DNA of 64,000 nucleotides from Paracoccaceae bacterium (GTDB lineage: Bacteria > Pseudomonadota > Alphaproteobacteria > Rhodobacterales > Rhodobacteraceae). The DNA is taken from NCBI GenBank assembly GCA_017854585.1, contig JAFMHK010000011.1, positions 30,229-94,228 on the forward strand, written 5' to 3'. The notes beneath the pieces were generated by a model. It ran no database searches, was not told the origin of the DNA, and saw only the letters and a list, made by a program, of their open reading frames with translations. How positions within the stretch are numbered: position 1 is the stretch's first letter; each line of letters begins with the position of its first letter. The translations under genes were made by a program, and so were the position numbers. Shown in pieces: positions 8,267 through 17,494 of the stretch.

Positions 8267-9243
8267 GCCACGCCCTCCGCAGGAAGCGTCGGGTGATAGC
8301 AGCGCAGCGCGCGGCCCGGCCCGATATCGGTGATGGAAGGGGCCTCGGCGCCGCACGCGTCGGTCGCGCGGGTGCAACGGGGCGCAAAGGCGCATCCAAC
8401 GGGCAGACGCGCCATGTTGGGCGCCATGCCCGGGATCTGCGTCAGCCTCTCGCCACGCCGTCCATGGCCGGGGATCGATCCAAGCAGACCTTGCGTATAG
8501 GGATGCGCCGGGCCTGCCAGCACGGCATCTGTCGGCCCGGATTCTACGATGCGACCCGCATACATCACCGAGATCTTGTCGGCGAGGCCCGCCACCACGG
8601 CCAGATCATGGGTGATCCAGATCAGCGCGGTTCCGGTTTCGCGCGCCAATTCCTGCACCTCCGCAAGGATCTGGCTCTGGATCGTGACATCAAGCGCGGT
8701 CGTTGGCTCGTCCGCGACGATCAGGTCGGGACCGTTCAGCAGCGCGATGGCAATCGCCACCCGTTGCCGCATGCCGCCGGAAAACTGGTGCGGATACGCC
8801 GCCAGCCGTTCCTCGGGCGACGGGATGCCGACCTTGGCCAAGGCTTGCACCGCGCGGTCGCGGGCCGCGGCATGGCTGACACGGTCATGGGCGCGCACGG
8901 CCTCGACCATCTGGGTTTCGATGCGCAGAACCGGGTTCAGGGTCATCATCGGGTCCTGAAAGATCATTGCAATGCGGTTTCCGCGCAGGGCGCGCATCCC
9001 TCGGTCGGACAGGTGCGCCAGATCCTCGCCACGGAAATTGATCTGCCCGCCCACGACCCGGCCCGGTGCATCGACAAGGCGCAGGATCGAAAAACCGGTG
9101 ACCGACTTGCCCGAACCGCTCTCCCCGACAAGGCCCAGAACCTCGCCTTCGCCAAGGGAAAAGCTCACCTTGTCCACGGCCTTCACGACACCCGCGTCGG
9201 TGAAAAAATGTGTCTGAAGATCGCGTACGTCTAGAACGCTCAT
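8263..9243 (-). CDS. Oligopeptide/dipeptide ABC transporter ATPase (DppD/OppD type)
   Basis: First ATPase of the importer, 326 residues. It has Walker A (GESGSGKSVT), signature FSGGMRQRVAIAIAL, Walker B (LIVADEPTTALD), switch His (ITHDLAVV) and a C-terminal Cys-containing oligopeptide/dipeptide-transporter domain (CAFAPRCTRATDAC). It overlaps the permease gene before it and the ATPase gene after it by four bases each, which fits stoichiometric expression. Confidence 0.9.
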   Translation of the reverse strand: MSVLDVRDLQTHFFTDAGVVKAVDKVSFSLGEGEVLGLVGESGSGKSVTGFSILRLVDAPGRVVGGQINFRGEDLAHLSDRGMRALRGNRIAMIFQDPMMTLNPVLRIETQMVEAVRAHDRVSHAAARDRAVQALAKVGIPSPEERLAAYPHQFSGGMRQRVAIAIALLNGPDLIVADEPTTALDVTIQSQILAEVQELARETGTALIWITHDLAVVAGLADKISVMYAGRIVESGPTDAVLAGPAHPYTQGLLGSIPGHGRRGERLTQIPGMAPNMARLPVGCAFAPRCTRATDACGAEAPSITDIGPGRALRCYHPTLPAEGVA

Positions 9244-10295
9244 TTCTGAAGCCTCGGGTTAAGGGTGTCGCGCAGTCGGTCGCCCACCATGTTGATCGAG
9301 GCCACGATGGCCAGAAGGGCCACGCCGGGATACATGCTCATCCAGTATTGGCCTGACAGCATGTAGCCGTAGCCATTGGCAATCAGCAGACCCAGCGAGG
9401 GTTGGGTGATCGGCACGCCGACACCCAGAAACGACAGCGAGGATTCCAGCACGATGGTGTTGGCGACCTGCACCGTCGAGATCACGATCAGCGGCGGGAT
9501 GCAGTTCGGCAGCAGATGCCCGAACACGATCCGATACGCCGGAAGGCCAAGGCCGCGCGCCGCGTCGATGTATTCCTTGCGTGCTTCCGAAAGCGCCGTT
9601 CCCCGGACCGTGCGCGCATAATACGCCCATTGCACGATGATCAGCGCGATCACGATCTTGTCCAGCCCACGCCCGAAGGCCGCCATCAGCATCAGCGCCA
9701 CGAGGATCGAGGGGAAAGACAGCTGGAAATCGACGATCCGCATCAAGATCGACTCGATCCGGCCACCCGCCCAGGCGGCGTAGATGCCCACCACAACCCC
9801 GATCACCATCGCCGCAAGCGTCGCGAAGATCGACACCGACAGCGACACGCGCAAGCCATAAAGGATGCCCGACAGAATATCGCGGCCCTGCTCATCGGTG
9901 CCCAGATGAAAGGTCATCGCGCCGTCGAACGTCGTCGACCCGGGCGGCAGTCTCCCATCCATGATATCAAGCTGGCGCAGGTCATACGGGTTCTGCGGCG
10001 ACAACTCGGTGGCAAAGATCGCAAGCACGATCAACAAAAGCAGGCTGGCGGTGGCAAAATAGGCCGAGGGGCCGGAAAAGAACTTGTGTGCCCGTCCCCT
10101 GAGCAGACCGGCCGCCAGCACGACCAGCCCGATCAGCAGTATGACGCGGGCGGGAAACTGCGCGATGCTCTGCCCGCTCAGCAAGATCCCGAGGGTTGCG
10201 ATAACGGCAAGGCCCGCGACCAGATTGATGGTGCGCCACCGATCGCGCGGCGCGGCGACCGGGGCGACGGGGGGGGATTGTTCGCTCACGCTCAT
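9240..10295 (-). CDS. Peptide ABC transporter permease (DppC/OppC type)
   Basis: Inner-membrane permease, 351 residues, longer than the usual ~290-300. After a cytoplasmic Pro-rich start there are two extra hydrophobic segments (about 24-42 and 48-64) before the OppC-type N-terminal helix. The classic periplasmic loop (HLGTDEQGRDILSGILYG) and the EAA-type coupling loop (EYIDAARGLGLPAYRIVFGHLLPN) follow. The extra N-terminal helices are the only oddity. It is translationally coupled to both neighbours. Confidence 0.9.
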   Translation of the reverse strand: MSVSEQSPPVAPVAAPRDRWRTINLVAGLAVIATLGILLSGQSIAQFPARVILLIGLVVLAAGLLRGRAHKFFSGPSAYFATASLLLLIVLAIFATELSPQNPYDLRQLDIMDGRLPPGSTTFDGAMTFHLGTDEQGRDILSGILYGLRVSLSVSIFATLAAMVIGVVVGIYAAWAGGRIESILMRIVDFQLSFPSILVALMLMAAFGRGLDKIVIALIIVQWAYYARTVRGTALSEARKEYIDAARGLGLPAYRIVFGHLLPNCIPPLIVISTVQVANTIVLESSLSFLGVGVPITQPSLGLLIANGYGYMLSGQYWMSMYPGVALLAIVASINMVGDRLRDTLNPRLQK

Positions 10296-11269
10296 GCCGC
10301 GCTTCCTTTTACTCGGACACGCGGATCAAGCAGCGTGTAGACCACATCGACGATCAGGTTGATGACGATGAAGATCACGACGGTCATCATCAGGTAGGCC
10401 ACGATCACCGGTCGGTCGAGCGTCAGGATACTGTCGATCAGCAACTTGCCCATGCCCGGCCATGCGAACACCGTTTCCGTCACGACCGCGAAGGCGATCA
10501 TCGAACCCAGTTCAAGCCCAAGAACGGTGATGATCGGGATCATGATGTTCTTGAGCACATGCACCATCAAGATACGGGTTTCCGACAGACCCTTGGCGCG
10601 GGCGAATTTGACATAGTCCTGCATCAGCGCCTCTTGCGTGCCGGCGCGCGCCAGACGCGTAACCAGCGATGCCTTGTAAAGCGCCAGCGTCAGCGCGGGC
10701 AGGATCATGTGTTGAAACCCGTCGGCGGTGAAGATCGACAGCCGCAGGCCCAACACCTCGACAGCCTCGCCGCGCCCGGTTGATGGTAACCATTGCAATT
10801 CCACCGCAAAGATCAGGATCAGCAGCATCCCGACCCAGAAATTCGGCAGCGAAAAGCCGAAGATGGATCCGGTCATGATCGCGCGGCCCTGCCAGCGGTC
10901 CGCCTTGTAACCGGCATAGACCCCCAGTGGCACACCGATCGCGACCGAGAATATCAGGCCAAGCATCGCCAGTTCCAGCGTTGCGGGCATGTAGGACAGG
11001 ATCAGGCTGACGGCGCTTTCGCCATGCACAAAGCTGCGGCCCAGATCGCCCTGCAATGCGTTGCCGACGAATTTGAGAAATTGGATGTGAACCGGCTGGT
11101 CAAAGCCGAAGCGCGCCATCGTCGCCTCGATTTCCGCCGGGGGGGCATCGGGCGAGATCAGGATATCGACCGGATTGCCGATCATGAAGACGCCGAAGAA
11201 GACCACGACCATCATGGCAATCAGCACAAAGACCGACTGCGTGAGGCGGCGGAGCAGGAATACAAGCAT
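10292..11269 (-). CDS. Peptide ABC transporter permease (DppB/OppB type)
   Basis: Inner-membrane permease, 325 residues with about six helices, starting with the typical single helix (LLRRLTQSVFVLIAMMVVVFF), then the GDLGRSFVHGESA loop and the coupling loop (YVKFARAKGLSETRILMVHVLKN). Its start lies 80 bases after the binding-protein gene. The gap is short enough for one transcript, and the binding protein as promoter-proximal gene is the usual arrangement. Confidence 0.9.
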   Translation of the reverse strand: MLVFLLRRLTQSVFVLIAMMVVVFFGVFMIGNPVDILISPDAPPAEIEATMARFGFDQPVHIQFLKFVGNALQGDLGRSFVHGESAVSLILSYMPATLELAMLGLIFSVAIGVPLGVYAGYKADRWQGRAIMTGSIFGFSLPNFWVGMLLILIFAVELQWLPSTGRGEAVEVLGLRLSIFTADGFQHMILPALTLALYKASLVTRLARAGTQEALMQDYVKFARAKGLSETRILMVHVLKNIMIPIITVLGLELGSMIAFAVVTETVFAWPGMGKLLIDSILTLDRPVIVAYLMMTVVIFIVINLIVDVVYTLLDPRVRVKGSAA

Positions 11270-11349
11270 CGCCGATACGTCCCAATGTGGAAGGGTGGGG
11301 GCTGCCCCGCAGACCAGATGGCCGCGGGGCAGCTGAGATGTGCCTTACC

Positions 11350-12972
11350 TTACTGCGCCGGACGGACGTCGTAGGGCAGGGTGTACTGGTCGGCACGCGG
11401 CGCATAATCGATCGTTGCGCGCATCGCCCAGGGGGTCACTTCGTAGTGCAGCGGGATGATGGCGAAATCGGCCATCGCCATGCGCGAAGCAGACCGCAGT
11501 AACTCTTGGCGCGCATCGTCGTCGACAGTCCGCAACGCTTCGGTCAGCAGATCATCCATCGCGGGGTTGGAATACTGCCCGCGGTTGGTGCCGCCAAACC
11601 CACGATCGGGGTCACGCGTGGCAAGCAGCGCCTTCAGCGGCGAAGACATCTCGCCGGTACCCGAACCCCAACCTGCCATGTAGGCCGAGAACTCGAATGC
11701 GTTGCGCCGCGAGAAGAAGGTCGAGGCGGTCGAGGCGTCGACATCCGCATCGATCCCGATCCGTGCCCACATCTGCGCCACGGCCTGAGCCACCTGCGCG
11801 TCGTTGATGTAGCGATCGTTTGGCGTGCCCAGCGTGATGCCGAAACCGTCGGGATACCCCGCCTCGGCCAGCAGCGCCTGTGCGCGTTCGGGGTCAAAGA
11901 CGGCGGGCGGAAGGTCGCCCTCTTCATGTGCGCCGAACATGCCCGGGGGCAGCAATTCGCCCGCCGACACGGCGACACCGCCCATGATACGTTCAACGAT
12001 GGCGTCACGGTTGATACCGATCGTCAGCGCCTCACGCACACGGATGTCTTGCAGCGGGTTTACGCCATCCACACCGCGGATCATCGGCGAAGGAACCTGT
12101 TCATGGTCCAGATGGATATAGATAACCCGGTTCGAGATACCTTGCACAACGCGCAGGGTCTCATCGCCGCGAAGCCGCTCAAGGTCCTGCAGCGGCGGGT
12201 TTTCCACCAGATCGACGTCGCCCGCGATCAGGGCGGCAACACGCGGCCCTTCCGAGGTCAGCGGCAGCATGGTCACCCGTTCCCAAGGCGCAGGCTCACC
12301 CCAGTAATCGGGATTGCGCACCAATTCGATGCCTTCGCCACGGCGGAAGCTCTCCATCAGGAACGGCCCGGTGCCGATCGCGGCGGTGGTGTCGTTGAAG
12401 GCCTGCGTCGCGGGATAGTTCAGATCGCCGCAGCCTTCGGGGCTGAATGCGATGGTGGACCCGTCAACGCCGTTTGCACGCGCCGAAATGATACCGAATG
12501 TCGACACTTCGGTCGGCAGCAGCGGATAGGCCTCGGCGGTCAGCATGATCAGCGTGTGCGGATCGGGCACTTCGAAGCCGGTGATCGCGCCGGTGTAGGT
12601 CGTGAACAGCGACGGCGAATCCGGCACGCCGGGGATGCGGCAGACGGTATAGATCACGTCATAGGCATCAAAGGGCGAGCCGTCTGAGAACGTCACGTCG
12701 GTGCGCAGGTTGAACTGCCAGCCGTTTTCACCGACCGGTTCCCAGCTTGTCGCCAGTTGCGGTGTCAGCTGCTGCGCTTCGTCCGTGCCGACGAGCGACT
12801 CGAAGACGTTGCGGCGGAGCTGGTTGTTCGGCCCGAGATTGTGAAAATGCGGGTCGGCCGAAGACGGCTCGGAGGCAAGGCCGATCCGTAATTCTTGTGC
12901 CGCTAGCGGCAGGGCTGGAATGGCCGCGGCCATGGCCAATATGGCCAGACGGCGGATGACGGGGCTGGTCAT
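11350..12972 (-). CDS. Peptide ABC transporter substrate-binding protein (SBP_bac_5)
   Basis: Periplasmic binding protein of the DppA/OppA class, 540 residues. The signal peptide is about residues 1-25 (hydrophobic core ending LPLAAQ). Family features are the ELRIGLASEPSSADPHFHN start, the VFESLVG segment, DVTFSDGSPFDAYDV (the usual 'DGtPltAeDV' region) and the GINRDAIVE helix. It is the first gene of the operon and is divergent from a LysR regulator across a 183-bp region with a palindromic operator candidate. Specificity cannot be read from sequence; the downstream deacylases suggest N-acyl amino acids or small peptides. Confidence 0.9.
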   Translation of the reverse strand: MTSPVIRRLAILAMAAAIPALPLAAQELRIGLASEPSSADPHFHNLGPNNQLRRNVFESLVGTDEAQQLTPQLATSWEPVGENGWQFNLRTDVTFSDGSPFDAYDVIYTVCRIPGVPDSPSLFTTYTGAITGFEVPDPHTLIMLTAEAYPLLPTEVSTFGIISARANGVDGSTIAFSPEGCGDLNYPATQAFNDTTAAIGTGPFLMESFRRGEGIELVRNPDYWGEPAPWERVTMLPLTSEGPRVAALIAGDVDLVENPPLQDLERLRGDETLRVVQGISNRVIYIHLDHEQVPSPMIRGVDGVNPLQDIRVREALTIGINRDAIVERIMGGVAVSAGELLPPGMFGAHEEGDLPPAVFDPERAQALLAEAGYPDGFGITLGTPNDRYINDAQVAQAVAQMWARIGIDADVDASTASTFFSRRNAFEFSAYMAGWGSGTGEMSSPLKALLATRDPDRGFGGTNRGQYSNPAMDDLLTEALRTVDDDARQELLRSASRMAMADFAIIPLHYEVTPWAMRATIDYAPRADQYTLPYDVRPAQ

Positions 12973-13103
12973 TTCGCGAACTCCTCTGTTGGTGCACCGG
13001 GTTCGCTACCACGCGGCACCGTCCGGTCTGTTGTTTGTCCTGAGACAGCGCCCAGCCTATCTTACGAATGCCCGTCGCCAATTAAAAACTTCATGCACTT
13101 CGG

Positions 13104-13117
13104 TTATAGACCTATAA
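13104..13117. promoter_or_regulatory. Candidate LysR operator
   Basis: TTATAG-AC-CTATAA is a perfect 6-2-6 palindrome between the divergent transporter operon and its LysR gene, 39 bases before the regulator start codon (13156). AT-rich dyads with T-N11-A symmetry at this position are typical LysR-type recognition sites. Confidence 0.45.
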
Positions 13118-13155
13118 GCGTTCTTGATTCGATGATGTCAGGAGGGGCCGTTCCA

Positions 13156-14106
13156 ATGAGACCACGTGCATCGATCCGCGAATACGAGGTGCTGCGCGCC
13201 GTGATCACGTCGGGCACGGTAACGGCGGCGGCGCATCGGTTGGGCGTTTCGCAACCCGCCGTCAGCCGGTTGCTGGCCCAACTGGAAGGCAACGTCGGCG
13301 TCACCCTGTTCGAGCGGCGCGGCGGCCGCCTGCGCCCTACCGCCGAAGCCGTTCGGCTGAACGGCAAGCTTGACCGCCTGTTCGATGCGCTGACATTTCT
13401 CGATAGCACGGATCCCGCCGACCCCGTCAGCCAACCCTTGCGCCTTGCCGCACCTGCAACGCTGGGGCACCGGTTTCTGGCCTCCGCGATGGCCAGTTTC
13501 ATGTCGCAGAACCCGGGCCAGATGATATCGCTGGAAACCTGCACATCGAACGGGCTGGTCAATCTGGTGGTGGACGATTCCATCGACCTTGGGTTCACCT
13601 CGACGGAGCTGACCCATTCGGCGATGGAACTGATCCCGTTCCACCGAACGCTTGCGGTTTGTGTGATGGCCAAGGATCATCCGTTGGCGCGCCATGACGT
13701 GATCACGCCCGAACTCCTTGATCGCCAGAATCTCATCGCCCTGATGCGGCGCCACATGGTCCGCACGCGGCTCGATCAGGTGTTCACCCGCGCCGGTGTC
13801 ACGCCCAATCGGGTTGCCGAGGTCGCAACCGGTGTCAGCGCCCTGACACTTGCGCGCGCGGGCGTTGGCGTCGCGGTCATCTGTCCGTTTCCGTTGTTGC
13901 GGCGGGGGGAACCGGGCTTGGCGATCCGGCCTTTCCAGCCCGAATTCGTCTATCGCACGTCCTTTGCGGTCTCGACCGTGCGGCCGCTGTCCAAGCCGGT
14001 GCGCGCCTTCATGCGCCATATTCAATTGGCGGTCCGTTCCGATCCCTACGAAATGGGCGCCGGGTCTGGCGCGTCCTTGGTAAAGAGCCCGCACGGTGCC
14101 GACTGA
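13156..14106 (+). CDS. LysR-family transcriptional regulator
   Basis: 316 residues. The N-terminal winged helix-turn-helix spans about residues 5-63 (YEVLRAVITSGTVTAAAHRL then SQPAVSRLLAQLE) and the periplasmic-binding-like effector domain runs from about 90 on. The ATG at 13156 follows AGGAGG nine bases upstream; longer starts are possible but have no such site. It is divergent from the peptide-transporter operon and probably controls it and itself. Confidence 0.85.
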   Translation: MRPRASIREYEVLRAVITSGTVTAAAHRLGVSQPAVSRLLAQLEGNVGVTLFERRGGRLRPTAEAVRLNGKLDRLFDALTFLDSTDPADPVSQPLRLAAPATLGHRFLASAMASFMSQNPGQMISLETCTSNGLVNLVVDDSIDLGFTSTELTHSAMELIPFHRTLAVCVMAKDHPLARHDVITPELLDRQNLIALMRRHMVRTRLDQVFTRAGVTPNRVAEVATGVSALTLARAGVGVAVICPFPLLRRGEPGLAIRPFQPEFVYRTSFAVSTVRPLSKPVRAFMRHIQLAVRSDPYEMGAGSGASLVKSPHGAD

Positions 14107-14548
14107 GGGCGCGGCCGCGTGCGATGGTGCAATCCGTTTGCATGCGGCAACATCGCCGCGCGCCAAATTCGCACCCCAAGCCGCCCGGCACCTGCACCTG
14201 AACCTTCGGCCCCGACATCTTTTTGGGACGCCGCAAGCCCTGTCTCCTGTGCCCCGACACGTTCCCGTCCGGGCCGGACCCGGCGCGCCCTGCGGGGGGG
14301 GGCGCTCGTAATTCGTTTGACACGTCCAAGGCTCTCCAGCACAGATTGCCGCATCGGTTTCAATTCGTGAATCCGGCATGATAGATTAGGTAAATGAGCA
14401 GACAGGCCCCGCCTCAGTCCGTGATCGCGCACCGCGCGGCAGGTGATCTGACCCGAAACCGGCGCTGCATAATGGCGGTCTGGGCTGCGCCCGAGATGGC
14501 CGATGACGGGCATATATCCAAATTCACCACACCCGTAATTTGATCGGG
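14107..14548. other. Intergenic region with no recognised gene
   Basis: About 440 bases between the LysR gene and the first membrane cyclic-nucleotide-binding gene. The left part is GC-rich, the right part is more AT-rich and probably holds the promoter of the next gene. No RNA gene or convincing ORF was seen. Confidence 0.5.
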
Positions 14549-15190
14549 ATGGGTATACCTTTCGAACCAATCGACATTCTGGGATATGCTGCTGCCTTTC
14601 TGGTCTTCCTGACGTTTTGCATGAAGACCCTGATCTGGCTCCGCTTCGTCGCGGTCATCTCGAACATTGCCTTTATCGGATACGGTCTTGGGGCGGGCCT
14701 TTATCCGATCCTCGTCCTGCATCTTGTGCTTCTGCCGATGAACATCTTCCGGCTTTGGGAGAACGCCGTCTTGGCCAGACGTATCATTCAGGCAACTCGG
14801 GAAGACCCGACCGGCCAAGTGCTTCTGCCCTTCATGCGTCCACTTACGGCAAAGGACGGCGATGCGATTTTCCAAAAAGGCGATGAAGCTGACAGGCTCT
14901 TCTACGTCCAAAAGGGGACAATTCTGATAGAAGAGTTCGACAAGCGGATTGAGGCAGGGGATATTTTTGGTGAGATCGGGCTGTTTTCGCGTGGCCAATC
15001 CCGGACGGCGACGGCGCGCGCCCTCGGCGATGTGGAGCTTTGCGAAATCGACCGGGCGACAGTGTTGCGGATCTATCAAGAGCATCCGGAGTTCGGTCTT
15101 ACGCTGGCCCGTCTGGTGACCGACCGACTGGTGGAAAATCAGGCCGACGCCCTCAGGAAACTCTCGGCGGCCACCTCGCAACAGGGTTGA
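14549..15190 (+). CDS. Membrane protein with cytoplasmic cyclic-nucleotide-binding domain
   Basis: 213 residues. The first ~75 hold three hydrophobic helices (IDILGYAAAFLVFLTF, LRFVAVISNIAFIGYGLGAGL and YPILVLHLVLLPMNIF), resembling the small CBU_0592-like membrane domain. A cNMP-binding beta-roll at about 95-195 has the phosphate-cassette-like segment AGDIFGEIGLFSRGQSRTATARA. There is no helix-turn-helix, so the output is not direct DNA binding. ATG 14549 is chosen; a TTG three codons earlier is also possible and neither has a strong ribosome binding site. It converges on the cyclase gene with a 24-base gap and has a paralogue at 19953. Proposed role: membrane effector of the cyclic nucleotide made next door (inference). 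Confidence 0.75.
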   Translation: MGIPFEPIDILGYAAAFLVFLTFCMKTLIWLRFVAVISNIAFIGYGLGAGLYPILVLHLVLLPMNIFRLWENAVLARRIIQATREDPTGQVLLPFMRPLTAKDGDAIFQKGDEADRLFYVQKGTILIEEFDKRIEAGDIFGEIGLFSRGQSRTATARALGDVELCEIDRATVLRIYQEHPEFGLTLARLVTDRLVENQADALRKLSAATSQQG

Positions 15191-15214
15191 TCGCTGGCGG
15201 GGTCTTAACGCCGA

Positions 15215-17395
15215 TCAGGGGTGCGATTGCGGTGTCCGGTCGCCCACGCCACGAATATCCGCAAAACGTTCCGGCAACCTTTCGTAGATCGGGACAAGGC
15301 GGCTCATGAACATGGCGGCCGCCGCCTTGCATGCCTCCAGATCGTCTGTAACGCTTTGGTTGTTGTTGATCGCGTCCAACAGGTCGGCGTGGCGTGTCGC
15401 CATGGCCTTGAATGCGTCAGATAGCGCCAACTGTGCCCCACCGACCAATGCGAACAAGGCCTGGCGCTGGCCGACGCCCTTGAGTGCAACGGATCCCAGC
15501 GGCAGCCATGCCAGATCCGGCGCGGCGTCATGAACCGTACCGGACGCGACGATATCAAAGCCCACGATCTTGCAACTCGACTCGACCCGCGCCGCCACGT
15601 TCACCGCGTTGCCGATCGCCGAATAGTTGAAGCGCTGTCGCGAGCCGATGTTTCCGACACAGGCCTCGCCCGCATGCAGGCCGATACCGATCTCGATCTC
15701 GCGTTCCAAATCCGTGCGGGTCGCAAGGAATTTCGCCATCGCATCCCGCATGCCAAGTGCCGCAAGCGCGGCTTGGCGGGAATGATCCGCAACGTTGAGC
15801 GGCGCGTTCCAGAACGCCATGACGCTGTCGCCGATGAACTTGTCGATGGTGCCCCCGAAATCAAGAATCTCCTGCGATAACCCGGTGAACAGATCATTCA
15901 GCAGGGGAACAAGGGCATCTGCCGGCATGCTCTCGCTCAGCGGTGTGAAGTTGCGGATGTCGGTGAACATCACCGTCAATTCGCGCATCTCGCCGCCAAG
16001 TTCGATCTTGAATCCCCGGTCTTCAATCTCGGACAAGACCGATGGCGCAAGATATTGCGAAAACGAGGTGCGGATCATCCGTTTTTCACGGTCGGTGACG
16101 ACAAAGCGGAACGCCGTCAACAGCCCAAGGCTCAGCGCACCGCCAAGAATCGGATAGGTCGCATCCACCAGAACGGCATGGTGTTGAAACATCAACCAAC
16201 TGGCCGCGATGATCCCGGCCGCAGCCACACCGCTGACCAGCAAGGAAGCCGTCGGGCCGGTGCGCGCCATGGCGAATGCCACCAACAGGCCCAGCAGGGC
16301 TTGCGTGATGATCTCAAGCCCAACCACAAGGTCGCTGCGCGTCAGGTGATCTTCCAGAAGAATTTGCTCGATCATCTGCGCATGGATCGAAACGCCCGGC
16401 ACGGATTCACCAAGCGCCGTCGTCCTGATGTCAAGCAATCCCGCCGCCGAAGTCCCCACAAGGATGATGCGCCCTTGAACGGCCTGTTGCAGACTTTCGG
16501 CGTTCCCTGCGTCCAGAACATCCACGGCCGAGATATACAGCCGTGGGTCGTCGTGCCGATAGCGGACCCAGATCTCGCCACTGGTGGTCGTCGGTATCGT
16601 CAGGCCGCCAAGCTGGATACTTGCCACTGCCCCCTCCAAGGTGCCGACGCCGCGCAAGATCATCGTGCTTTCGCCAAACGCCACGCGGAGCGCCTCCAGC
16701 CCAAGCGACGCAACAGCGCTCGTCTCGGTGCGCCAGAGAAGGGGAACCTGCCGGATCGTTCCGTCATTCAGTCCGGGGGCCGTATTAATGTTGCCAAAGC
16801 CAAGGGCTGCATCGGCCAACTGCGGAACCAGAGTCGTTGACCGGGTGAACAGATAAAGCCCCGCACGCGGGCTATTGCCGATTTCCACCAGACCGGGTGT
16901 ACGAATTTCGCTGGCAGCCATGCCGCCCGACGCAGCCGACGCCACGCCCAGAATGACGGCGGAGCCGGACATTGCCCGCGCAAACCGGTCATCGTTGTCA
17001 AGCGTCTGCAACGCCTCCTCTGAAATGTCATCTTGAAGCAACGCGCGCAGCGCGGCGTCCTCAAGCAGAAGCCTTGGCGAGTATCGATCCGGCTCGGCAA
17101 AAAGCACGTCGAACGCGATCACGGCCGCCTCAGCCTCGGTCAGCCGGTCAACAAGTTGGGCCATCAGATCCCTTGGCCATGGCCACTGGCCGTATCTGGC
17201 CAGCGATGTCTCATCGATATCAACCACGCGGACGGGAAGGTCCTGATAGTCCCTCGGGTCAAGACGCTGAAGGTAATCGAAGTAGGCGCTTCGCAGGCTC
17301 TGAAGCGGCACGGGATCGACGATGCGCGCAACCACAAGCCCGGAAATCAGCACGATGCCAAGAAAGATCACCGACCAGCGCATTTGGCGTTTCAT
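15215..17395 (-). CDS. CHASE2-domain class III adenylate/guanylate cyclase
   Basis: Membrane receptor cyclase of 726 residues making cAMP or cGMP from the nucleoside triphosphate. An N-terminal helix (about 10-26) leads to an extracytoplasmic CHASE2 sensor (about 30-330, with WPWPRDLMAQL and FDVLFAEPDR), three transmembrane helices (about 355-435) and a cytoplasmic catalytic domain (about 470-650). Both metal-binding Asp are present (FTDIRNF and DKFIGDSVMAFW), as are the transition-state Asn and Arg in AIGNAVNVAAR, so the enzyme looks active. The purine-contact position reads Ser in NYSAIG where Thr or Asp is usual. ATG 17395 is preferred to a GTG two codons earlier. It lies 100 bases after the FecR gene on the same strand, and CHASE2 probably senses or is held by that protein. 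Confidence 0.9.
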   Translation of the reverse strand: MKRQMRWSVIFLGIVLISGLVVARIVDPVPLQSLRSAYFDYLQRLDPRDYQDLPVRVVDIDETSLARYGQWPWPRDLMAQLVDRLTEAEAAVIAFDVLFAEPDRYSPRLLLEDAALRALLQDDISEEALQTLDNDDRFARAMSGSAVILGVASAASGGMAASEIRTPGLVEIGNSPRAGLYLFTRSTTLVPQLADAALGFGNINTAPGLNDGTIRQVPLLWRTETSAVASLGLEALRVAFGESTMILRGVGTLEGAVASIQLGGLTIPTTTSGEIWVRYRHDDPRLYISAVDVLDAGNAESLQQAVQGRIILVGTSAAGLLDIRTTALGESVPGVSIHAQMIEQILLEDHLTRSDLVVGLEIITQALLGLLVAFAMARTGPTASLLVSGVAAAGIIAASWLMFQHHAVLVDATYPILGGALSLGLLTAFRFVVTDREKRMIRTSFSQYLAPSVLSEIEDRGFKIELGGEMRELTVMFTDIRNFTPLSESMPADALVPLLNDLFTGLSQEILDFGGTIDKFIGDSVMAFWNAPLNVADHSRQAALAALGMRDAMAKFLATRTDLEREIEIGIGLHAGEACVGNIGSRQRFNYSAIGNAVNVAARVESSCKIVGFDIVASGTVHDAAPDLAWLPLGSVALKGVGQRQALFALVGGAQLALSDAFKAMATRHADLLDAINNNQSVTDDLEACKAAAAMFMSRLVPIYERLPERFADIRGVGDRTPQSHP

Positions 17396-17494
17396 CGGCA
17401 CGCGGCAGTCACGTCAATCACATGCGCCGGGGTGTCCAAAATCAAAGGCCGCTGTTGTCGCGCACCACGCCACGACATGTCAGTTGACAAGGCG

